Part shown: positions 54,927 through 64,000 of the stretch, in pieces
Layout: each line of letters starts with the position of its first letter
How positions within the stretch are numbered: the stretch's first letter is position 1
DNA from: Sabellastarte sp. h YS-2021
Lineage: Eukaryota; Annelida; Polychaeta; Sabellida; Sabellidae
Reading direction: 5' to 3'
DNA: 64,000 nucleotides
Assembly: GCA_964017235.1 (NCBI GenBank)
Contig: OZ024931.1
Span: 94,769,721 to 94,833,720, forward strand
Made by a program: the position numbers and the translations under genes
The notes under the pieces: generated by a model
The model's input: the letters and a program-made list of their open reading frames with translations, nothing else
Databases searched by the model: none
What the model was told of the DNA's origin: nothing

Positions 54927-57784
54927 AAACAAGAGGAGAGTGCCCGTGAACGGGCACTGTGTCAGCTGACTGAGTGTTTTTGATTTGTGAAGGTGATTAG
55001 AGGACAGAATAATTATCAGGAAAAGGGCTGTACAGAAATACAGTAAATGGTAACTGAACAGCAAGTTCGAAAGAAATTCCGAAGCTGACAGAAGAAAAGG
55101 ATAAAAAAGTTGTGCCCTGTAAATGGTATTATGAAGGAAAATAACAAGGTAATTGTTTAAGTGTAAAAAATAGGTTAAAACATATTTAAAGAAATACTAC
55201 AAATGCAATATCCTCGTTCGACCTTGAAGAAGGGGTCCAAGGTCAAATCTAACCACACAAATACATTCCCAGCCCATGATTTCCTATGGTTTACCATTCC
55301 AAACCTCTAGGACCAATTATAAATGAGTTATAAGCACTTTTAAGCTTGGCTGTCCTCATTTGACCTTGAAGGAGGGGTCCAAAGGTCAAATCTGACCATA
55401 CCAAAAGATTCCGAGCCAATGATTTCCTATGGGATGGTTTACCATCCCAAATCTCTGTCACCAATAATAAGCGAGTTGTAGGCACTTTCAATTTTCGCTA
55501 TCCTCATTTGACCTTGAAGGAGGGTTCCAAGGTCAAATCGGACCATATCAACAGCTTCACAGCCCATGATTTCCTGTCTGTTTACCATCCCAAACCTCTG
55601 GGACCAATAATAAGCGAGTTATAAGCACTTTTAAGTTTGGCTATCCTTGTTTGACCTTGAAGGAGGGGTCATTGAAGGTCAAATCTGACCACACCAAAAG
55701 ATTCCCACCCCATGATTTCCTACAGGTTGGTTTATCATCCCAAACCTCTAGGATCAATAATAAGGGAGATATAAGCACTTTTCATGACTGACAAAAAACA
55801 CCTGTGGCGGCCATCTTGTTTCTCAAAATGAGGCCAAAAATATTCCCAGACAACATTTTATGGTTATTAATATATACTGCAAACTTAAGAAAGCTAGCTA
55901 TAATATTTTTTTTCATCAGAGCAGTAATGGTGAAATCTCTCTCTACACACTGCGGCTATCCAGTGGATACAATGATTTACTCAACAGTGAGAACCTGAAA
56001 GTAGCTATTGCTCAGCTATGCCATGACATAGAGGTCTGCAATTTCACTATGTTATAGCTGACCAAAAATTCTGTGAATAACATATTTAACAAATTACTCT
56101 AAATGTAATAGTTTTCAAGTTACAACTGATTTACTCAACAGTGAGAACCTCAAAGGAACTATTACTCAGCTATGCAATGAGCTACATGTCTGAAATTTTA
56201 CTATGTTATAGCTAACCCAAAAGTAGGTGAACAACATATTTAAGCAAACTACTGTAAATGCAATAGTTTTCAAGCTACAACTGATTTACTCAATAGTGAG
56301 AACCTGAATATAGCTATTGCTCCGCTATGCCATGAGCTATAGGTCTGTAATTTCACTATGTTATAGCTGACCCAAAAGTAGGTGAACAATATATTTTAAC
56401 AAAATACTCCAAATGCAATATTTTTCAAGTTATAGCTGATTTACTCAACAGTCAGTACCTGAGAATAGCTATTGCTCAGTTGTGCCATGAGCTATAGGTC
56501 TATAATTTCACTATGTTATAGCTGACCCAAAAGTAGCTGAATAACATATTTGCACAAATTTCTGTAAATGTAATAGTTTTCCAATTATAACTGATTTACT
56601 CAACAGTGAGAACTTCAAAGTAGCTATTACTCAGCTATGAAATGAGCCACAGGTCTGAAACTTCACTATGTTATAGCGACCCCAAAATAGGTGAATAACA
56701 TATTGAAACAAAATACTCTAAATGCAATAGTTTTCAAGTTATAAGTGATTTACTCAACAGTGATAACCTAAAAGTAGCTATTACTCAGCTATGCCATGAG
56801 CTACAGGTCTGAAATTTTACTATGTTATAGCTGGCCCAAAAGTAGCTGAAAAACATATTTATACGAAATTCTCTAAATGCAATAGTTTTTAAGTTACAAG
56901 AGATTTTACTCATGATGGAAGTTACTGAAAACCCCAAAAGTAGCTATTACTCACTTAGCTATTGAGACAGACACCCAACTTACTCACCATATTGTAGCTA
57001 TGAAAAAAGTAGCTGAATAACATATTTTAACAAAATGCTCTAAATGCAACACTTTTCAAGTTATAAGTGATTTACTCAACAGTGATAACCTAAAAGTAGC
57101 TATTACTCAGCTATGCCATGAGCTACAGGTCTGAAATTTCACTATGTTATAGCTGGCCCAAAAGTAGCTGAATAACATATTTATACAAAATTCTCTAAAT
57201 GCAATAGTTTTTAAGTTACAAGTGATTTTACTCATAATGGAAGTTACTGAAAAGCCCAAAAGTAGCTATTACTCACTTAGCTATTGAGACAAGACACCCA
57301 ACTTACTCACCATATTGTAGCTATAAAAAAAGTAGCTGAACAACATATTTTCACAAAATGCTGTAAATGCAACACTTTTGAAGTTATAAGTGATTTAGTG
57401 CATGATTTCATGAATTTTAATGCATTAAAAATTATTAAAAAAATTTATTAAAAAAAAAGTAAGACAGATCCAGGTCTCATACTCACACAAGAGAATCTAC
57501 CTCTGGCCTAGTACATATATGCAAGATATGAGAGAAATCCCTGCAATAGTCACTGAGAAAATTGTGATAAAAAGTTGAAATTTTCACACTTTTGGTGGGG
57601 GTACCCCCCTTGTAATGTCTCTAGCAAACAGACGAACAGACAGATTTGCATGCCTTGAACAATTTTTCATCCTCGATAGATAAGGTATCTTTTAAAAAAA
57701 ACAGCATGTCTCTAGGCCTTGTAGTTTTGGAGAAGAAGTTGTTCACGCGGACGCGGACGCCCACGCCGCAGAGTGATGACATAA
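54927..57784 (+). mobile_element. modular tandem-array element E7, near-identical to E1
   Basis: Begins 'aaacaagaggagag' and the same hairpin (54940-54957), and ends 'gatgacataa'. Unique and array parts match E1 at roughly 98-99% by eye, but it is ~958 bp shorter: it has two 'ggaagttactg' blocks (56908, 57238) against four in E1. The ~145-bp half-site array is at 55210-55790, the 'ggcggccatcttg' module at 55806, and the 155-bp array at 55960-57380. Possible short TSD 'ataaaa' (54920s / 57780s). The two copies fix the limits of the family. Confidence 0.88.
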
Positions 57785-59060
57785 AAAATCATACAATCTG
57801 AAATTATTATTAAAAACATGACTATATATCTAATATTAAGTCGATGTCTTTGATGCCAATCTTGTAAAGAACAATACATCTGCTACTTTATCAGCTGACA
57901 TAAATAGAGCTTAAAATCATAGTCAATAAAATGTATTACAAAAAAGTTTTGAGTTTTAATGATCATATAGTGTATTCATTGTCTGTGGTACAATCTACCA
58001 TACTGCAAAGCCAGTTAGTTATCTGTAAAAGTCATCTGGTGTGTAAAATCTAACACAAAAAGTAACATTTCATTAGACTCCTAAGACCAAAACTGCAATT
58101 TGTCCTGAATGTCATTAGACATTGTCAGAGAATTGAAAGCTTATAATAACTGGTACTCCCATCCAAAACAAAATCAATATTCCCTGAACACCACAGAATT
58201 TTAAAACAATCAATTCTGATTCATCATCCTGAATCACATAAAGTTTGAGTAGTTGTTAAAATAGGCAACACATGGGACAGCTCTTACATAGAGTATACAA
58301 AGGCTGATGTATAGAGTGATCAATCATTTATAAGCAATTTCTGCCCAAACAAATCAATATACATCACTGCTGTTTACCTTTAAATTTTCAAACTTCACTC
58401 TTTAACTTACCATTTTAATTTGCCACGTCAAGCAAAGATCTGACCATGCCAGCTCAACTAAATGACTAGGCCTCATTACTACATTGTGGATTACAGAAGC
58501 TACATTAAGTCTGTGACTACACATTATGTAAATATAAGTTAAAACAACACCAAAAACTGCAAATTTCATCCCACGTTTACACATGACATTAACTTTGGTG
58601 CAGGAAAATTTGTCACCAACGGCACATAATCAATCTTCAACAACCACACTGCAACTTTCTTCCTTCATATCTGACTTAAATTTGTAATGTTTTAATGATG
58701 CCATTGATTGATTGATGACAGAGACGGATATTATAGTATCAGAAATATGCCTGGCCATTTTGTTGAACCATCTTCTGTTTTATTTTGTAGCTATGAAATA
58801 TTTCATTTATTTGATCTGTAATAGTTACACAAAAGAAATACTTGAATATGGAATTCCCAGAAATGGTTCTTGCTTTAAATAACTAGACAGAACTTTCCAG
58901 TTTCTGTCAGTTTTTCACAAATCCCGAAGCCTCTTGATAAGTCTTTAACATGTACAGGTTACAAACATAGGAGTTAAAAGGCAATTCCAACATGTTCAAA
59001 AAGGTATGGATGCTAAATTTTGATGAAAATAATGGCACTTTTAACTTGAACATTGTCACA
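57785..59060. other. unassigned sequence right of E7
   Basis: No convincing ORF, RNA gene or repeat. Short frames such as 58402-58584 have no recognisable motif. Confidence 0.45.
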
Positions 59061-59240
59061 ATTATTAAATGGGTGATATAGAATAGGCAGATTATTAAAT
59101 GGGTGATATAGAATAGGCAGATTATTAAATGGGTGATATAGAATAGGCAGATTATTAAATGGGTGATATAGAATAGGCAGATTATTAAATGGGTGATATA
59201 GAATAGGCAGATTATTAAATGGGTGATATAGAATAGGCAG
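59061..59240 (+). repeat. perfect 6 x 30-bp minisatellite
   Basis: Six identical copies of attattaaatgggtgatat + agaataggcag, exactly 180 bp with no mismatch. The minus-strand frame 58907-59266 that repeats YITHLIICLF six times is a by-product. Confidence 0.98.
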
Positions 59241-59690
59241 CTAATATAAAGGGAACTAATGACCACATGGTCACATACTATTACTAATACATGGATATGT
59301 AGTGCTAGTATGTAAGCAAAACCTTAGCTGGATATTAAAATAGTAGAAGTTACACTGGAGTGAGTGACAGGCCATCAATCAAAGTGCTGAACTATTAATG
59401 GCTCTACTCTGATGTAATCATCTACTTCTTTACAAATATTTGCTCTCACTTGAAATATTTCATCTACAATATCTACCTTATTTTTCGCACGAAATAAACC
59501 AAAAATAGGAAAAAGCAATGTAAAAATATGATATATTTCCAATGATATATAGATTGTGTATGTAGGTTAAACAGTTTTAAAATACTTGAAGAAGATTGGC
59601 CCTTGTCTATCAGATATAAGCAGACACATCTACTGCAAGACGCTTTGAAACTATACGACTGCATGAGATCAATGTGGCATTGCAGTAACA
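59241..59690. other. unassigned sequence
   Basis: AT-rich; nothing recognised. Confidence 0.45.
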
Positions 59691-60439
59691 AAGCACCTGA
59701 ATCATAGACAAATCGGCCCTTTGCCAAATCGGCCCCCCAAATAAAATACCCTAGTCAAATCGGCCCCCAGAAAAAAATACATTAGTCAAATCAGCCCCCT
59801 GGAAATTACTGTACTCTCAAAGATAATATGTTAAACAAATGACAAAAATCACAATCTAATAAGAACGTGATTTTAAAACTCTTATAGCACTTAACCTCTT
59901 TTAAGTCCATTGCACTTTCAACAAAACTAACACAAATGAGTGAAGGACAGAGGATGAAGGGTATTGATTACAGCTTCCAACTATCTTTGATATGATATAA
60001 CTTCACTTTTGCTAAATATCACTCAAGTAGTTTTCACCTTGATGTGAATATCTAATTGCACTTATAATTATTCTAACATAAACAAGTGTCTAAAAGACAT
60101 AAGTTAAAAGAACTTAATGAAACATCAAAAGACCATGCAATTAGACTATAGAAGTTGTCACCCTTATGAAACAAATATAACATTATCACAAAAAGTTTTC
60201 CGCCATTATTTATCATTAATAACCTAATACATGATTACCTGATGTACTTTGCTTACTAAATATCTTTCAGTCTTAGAGTCTGTCATATGATGGAGATTAA
60301 GTGCTATAAAAGTCTTCTTACTGCATTACATTTTATTTTTTTAACCTGGGGCCGACTTGCCCAGGGCTGAGTTTTTAAGGGGCCAACTTGCCGAGGGCCA
60401 ATTTGGCAAAGGGCTGAATTGTCCAATTCACAAGCACCT
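59691..60439. mobile_element. 733-bp MITE with 8-bp TSD and reiterated 'caaatcggccc' ends
   Basis: The body at 59699-60431 is flanked by exact aagcacct at 59691-59698 and 60432-60439. The ends are inverted repeats of ~90 bp made of tandem 'caaatcggcccc' units (59709-59800, and inverted at 60345-60425, 'ggccaatttggcaaagggc'). An 8-bp TSD fits the hAT superfamily, though the termini are not canonical. The interior is AT-rich and non-coding. Confidence 0.85.
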
Positions 60440-60599
60440 TTACCCATTGCAAAGTGACATCACAATGCTCTGAATTCTGTTTCTGATATGGTATTTTTTC
60501 AAATTGTTTTTGCAAGCATCCCAATGAGCATTAATGATTGTGTATAACATGTTCCTCTTTTTAATATGATTTTTTAATTTATGCAAAATCAAGGTTTCA

Positions 60600-61385
60600 G
60601 AGATTAATGCGTTTTTTGTGTGTTTTACATAGAAATTCAAGATGGCCGCCAAAAATTGCAGGAACACTATTTTTGGGGAAGGTTGCCAGATGACTCTGCA
60701 GATACCTTGGGGTAAAAAATGTAGACGATATCACTCTATCTCTCACCATTTCCGAGGTAAATGCATTTTTGTGTTTTAACCAGAAATTCATGACGGCCGC
60801 CAAAAATGGCAGGAAAATCATTTTGCGGGAAAGTTGCCAGTTCACCGTGCAAGTACACTGGGGGTAAAAAAATTTGATGAAATCGCTCTATCTCGCACCG
60901 TTTCCGAGACAAATCCGTTTTTGTGTTTTACACAGAAATTCAAGATGGCCGCTAAAAATGGCAGGAAAACAATTTTTGGGAACCATCGCCAGTTCACTCT
61001 GCAATTATCCTGGGGGCCAAAAATTTTGTCGAAATTGCTCTCTCTCACACTGTTTAAGAGATAAATGCATTTTTGCATTTTACGCAGAAATTCAAGCTGG
61101 GTGCCAAAAATGGTGTGAAAATGATTTTTGGGGAAAGTTGCCACATGACTCAGAAGATACCCTCGGGACAAAAATTTTGACGAACTTGCTCTATCTCACA
61201 CCATTTGCGAGATATATGCATTTTTGTGTTTTAGGCAGAAATTCAAGATGGCCACCAAAAATTGCGGGAAAACGATTCTTGGGAAAAGTTGCCAGTTCAC
61301 TCTGCCTGTACCCTGGGGGTCAAAAATTTGTTGAAATTGCTCTATCTTGCCCTGATTCTGTGATATTTAAGATTTGACTACTTGC
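60600..61385 (+). repeat. ~151-bp tandem array with 'caagatggccgcc', 5 copies
   Basis: Units at 60636, 60788, 60937, 61088 and 61240 each start 'agaaattcaagatggcc'. They carry 'tttttggggaaagttgcc', 'ctgggggtaaaaaattt' and 'gctctatctcacaccgtttc' + 'cgagataaatgc'. The last phrases match array D at 43.2-44.3 kb. No genes. Confidence 0.92.
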
Positions 61386-61801
61386 CAAATTGCATGTGAA
61401 TAGGTGAAGCGCTTTTTTAAGTTATCATCCAAACAAGCACACCCCTTGAAAAACATGTTTTTGGTCATGTGACTTCTCTGGTTGGTTGAAATGTCATGAC
61501 ACCATATTCAGAAATTTTCCCAGTGCTACTGCATACATGTGTTAAATTTGAAGAGAATCCGCCCAGTGGTTGCTGAACTAAAAGCAAGAGAAAATGCGGG
61601 AGCCAGCAGACCCTCTCTCTCTCCCCTCTCACCTGAATACAAACAAGTATCCCTTACAGGATGCTTAAACAGATTTAAGGGTTCACTATTCTTTGTGAAA
61701 ATATGTATTTTTGAAATGTCAATAAATTTTAAAATAGCATCGGAGATGCCCATACCACTCAGCTCGAGGAAATAGTTTTCAACACCATGAGATATAGAAG
61801 A
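61386..61801. other. unassigned sequence
   Basis: Contains 'gaagagaatccgcccagtgg', a phrase like those in other repeat monomers. 78-96-codon frames on both strands have no recognisable motif. Confidence 0.45.
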
Positions 61802-62016
61802 ACTGAAAGAGTACAAAGATCAGGAAACTTTTAGAGCAAACAGTCTCATTATGTAAAGGTCCAATAATGTTTATGTGGAAATAATGTTTAAGAGAGATAA
61901 AACATATGCACTGAAAGAGTACAAAGATCAGGAAACTTTTAGAGCAAACAGTCTCATTATGTAAAGGTCCAATAATGTTTATGTGGAAATAATGTTTAAG
62001 AGAGATAAAACATATG
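61802..62016 (+). repeat. 2 x 108-bp perfect tandem duplication
   Basis: Copies 61802-61909 and 61910-62016 are identical as far as I can read ('actgaaagagtacaaagatc' ... 'gagagataaaacatatg'). Confidence 0.95.
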
Positions 62017-63255
62017 ACAATTCAATAGCAAGATGACAGCATTAATCAGTATACTAAAGATTATGAAGCTGTAAAATTTGTTAACTGAAGTATAGCTGTC
62101 AATGGAAATAGCAAAATTAAGTAAAAGTACATATAACTAGACCAAGGACACATCTGTGGCCAGATGTATCCACCAGAAAAGGAAAACAAGGTTTTGAAGA
62201 TGAACAGCATTTTAAAATAATAGGCGAGTTGTAAGCACTTTTAATTTAAAAAAAAAATAATATTGTAAGCACTTCTAAGTTTGGCTACCCTCATTTGACC
62301 TTGAAGGGGGGGCCACAGGTCAAATCTGAAAATAGAAGAAGATTCCTAGCTTATGATTTCCTATAGTTTGGTTGACATTGCAAACCTGTAGGACCAATAA
62401 TAAGGGAGTTATAAGCACTTTTAAGTTTGGCTATCCTAATTTGACCTTGAAGGAGGGGCCCAAGGTCAAATCTGACCACATCAGAAGATTCCTAGCCCAC
62501 AGTTTCCTATAGATTGGTTTCACATTGCAAACCGCAAGGACCAATGATAAACAAGTTATAACCATGTTTAAATTGGTTATCATTGACCTTGAAGGAGGGA
62601 CCCAAGGTCAAATCTGACCACATAAGATTCCTAGCCCATGATTTCCTAGGTAGGGATAGGTTGATTTCACATTGCAAACCTTCAAACATCTAGGACCAAA
62701 AATAAGCAAGTTATAAGCACTTTTAAGTTTGGCTAGCCTCGTCTAACCTTGAAGGAGGGGGACAAGGTCAAATCTGACAACATCAGAAGATTGCTAGCCC
62801 ATGATTTCCTATATGTTGATTTTGCATTGCAAACCTCTAGGATCAATAATAAGTGACACATAAGCACTTTTCATGATTAAAAAGAAATGCCGTGGCAGCC
62901 ATTATATTATTCAAAATGAGGCCAAAAATCCTCCCAGTCAAGAATTTGTAATGATGAACATATCCTGCGAATTTGAGATCTCTACCCATAATACCATTTG
63001 CTCTAGAGGGCAAAAAAAACTCCTTGCTGAAAGTCGAAAAACAACTATGGCAGCCATCTTGTTTTTCAAAATGAGACCAAAAATATTCCAAGGGAAGATT
63101 TTATGGTTATGAATATATCCCGCAAATTTGAGAAATATACCTGTAATACCCCGGCCTCTACAGGGGTAACAAGAAAATCTGCACACATTGTGGCGACGGC
63201 ATACTCATGCGTAATCCATAGCATCCACCAGACAGCATCCGGTGAATACAATAAT
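62017..63255 (+). mobile_element. array element E8 with half-site units and right terminus
   Basis: The ~150-bp half-site array (62280-62870; 'tgaccttgaaggaggg' at about 62297, 62444, 62583, plus a decayed unit near 62747) is more diverged than in E1/E7. Two modules with 'ggcagccatcttg' type motifs follow (62893, 63051). The terminus 'gtggcgacggcatactcatg' plus 'gcatccggtgaatacaat' ends near 63252. The left end is unclear; 62017-62219 is unassigned. Confidence 0.68.
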
Positions 63256-64000
63256 TAGTTAGAGCAATCCATATACATTTGTCTCAAGAGAAATATGCCT
63301 CAAATATGGCAGGTGAACACACTGTGGCAGAGCCAATGTTAAAGGTCATAACATGACTTTACATACCTACATCCCCTAACCAATGGGCCAAACACACATC
63401 AACCTTGTACATCTTACAAATTCTGAGATATAGCCCAAACAAGATTTTACAGGTCAAAATCACTACAGCAAGGTCAAAGGTCCATTCAAGGTCACACAAT
63501 GACAATGACCTTCAGCTAAATCAATCTCCCTACCAGGTATCAACTTACTTCACCTTACAGATTCTGTGAAGGTCACAATTGTAAGGTCAAATTAAGGTCA
63601 CACCATGACATTCAATACCTACACCTCTTACTATGTCTCTGACAAGTACCAACTTCCTACACCTTACAGTTTCCCAGATACTGCCCAGACAAGATTTTAA
63701 TGTCCCTACCAAGTATCAACTTCCTACACCTTACAGTTTCTGAGATACACAATGTTCCTACCTTGGAATCATTTTCCTACACCTTACGGTTTCTGAGATA
63801 CAGCCCGGACAAACTTTTTCACGCCGCCCGCCCACCCACCTGGACACCATGGGTGAAACAATACCCTGACAGCCCTTAAGGGCTGTGAGATAAAAAACAG
63901 AAGAAAGAGTTTTTTTCAATAATTTTAAAGATCCAGGTCACTACAGCAAAAGTCAAGGTCAAATCAAGGTCACATGATGACACTGCACACCAACACCCCT
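63256..64000 (+). repeat. ~100-bp units rich in AGGTCA, with right-terminal module
   Basis: Diverged units read 'tacctacatcccctaacc', 'agtatcaacttcctacacc' and 'ttacagtttctgagatacag', interleaved with 'aaggtcaaaggtccattc' and 'tcaaggtcac' (63330-63790). The terminus at 63815-63893 is 'cacgccgcccgcccacc', a perfect hairpin 'cagcccttaagggctg' and 'tgagataa'. A new unit starts near 63930 and runs off the window. The same family underlies 8935-10025. Confidence 0.75.

Noticed and set aside
58907..59266. 119-codon ORF with six YITHLIICLF repeats, resembling a membrane protein
   Set aside because: It is a translation of the perfect 30-bp minisatellite.

Overview
This window is animal nuclear DNA and consists almost entirely of mobile and repetitive sequence. 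I find no host protein-coding gene I can support, no rRNA, no free-standing tRNA and no CRISPR. The repeat content points to a marine invertebrate, most likely a bivalve mollusc: two DIRS-like and one Ngaro-like tyrosine-recombinase retroelement, L2/CR1-type and Tx1/L1-type LINEs, tRNA-headed SINEs, and many elements with internal ~140-160 bp tandem cores, hairpin ends and CG-rich right flanks that recall the 'pearl'-type elements known from bivalves. The organism call is inference.

Layout. 0-2.1 kb: an LTR-like or 3'-end-like segment, then a 3-copy tandem repeat carrying RFX X-box palindromes. 2.1-7.3 kb: a tRNA-derived SINE, then a + strand Ngaro/DIRS-type retroelement with broken gag and RT-RNase H but an intact tyrosine recombinase ORF. 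7.7-10 kb: a SINE with a perfect 14-bp target-site duplication (TSD), foldback DNA, and a 5'-truncated L2/CR1 LINE. 10-14.2 kb: AT-rich DNA without recognisable features. 14.2-28.3 kb: a three-level nest. DIRS element A lies on the minus strand with inverted terminal repeats (ITRs) at 14.26 and 28.29 kb. It is split by a Tx1/L1-like LINE (18958-26882, 14-bp TSD), which is itself split by a 3.8 kb tandem-array element, E1. 28.9-35.4 kb: DIRS element B, also minus strand, with ITRs and an internal complementary region, carrying nested array element E2. 35.4-42.9 kb: long 143-bp and ~320-bp arrays, broken at 38.8-41.0 kb by a LINE with a 644-codon open RT ORF. 43-44.3 kb: a SINE and another array holding a 169-bp hAT-like MITE with an 8-bp TSD. 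45.3-49.6 kb: one L2/CR1 LINE coding region interrupted by a 3.6 kb array element (E4), then by a second (E5). 49.6-57.8 kb: further arrays, including E7, a near-identical partner of E1. 59-60.4 kb: a perfect 6 x 30 bp minisatellite and a 733-bp MITE with an 8-bp TSD. 60.6-64 kb: more arrays, many rich in nuclear-receptor half-sites.

The retroelements show how this DNA was built. DIRS, LINE, SINE and MITE copies each leave their own junction signature: ITR plus internal complementary region, long TSD with A-tail, 14-bp TSD, 8-bp TSD. These junctions allow the insertions to be ordered. The most unusual component is a set of modular tandem-array elements. They share terminal modules (a left hairpin after an 'AACAAGAGG' or 'AAAACTAGA' start; a CG-rich run then a hairpin at the right), but their interiors are different tandem arrays. 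Most of these interior monomers carry variants of one short core resembling 'AGTTTTTGAGTTAT', a phrase also typical of RTE-LINE/SINE 3' tails. The mechanism that moves and re-equips these elements cannot be read from the sequence.

All repeat periods and identities are estimates by eye; no alignment or database search was run.
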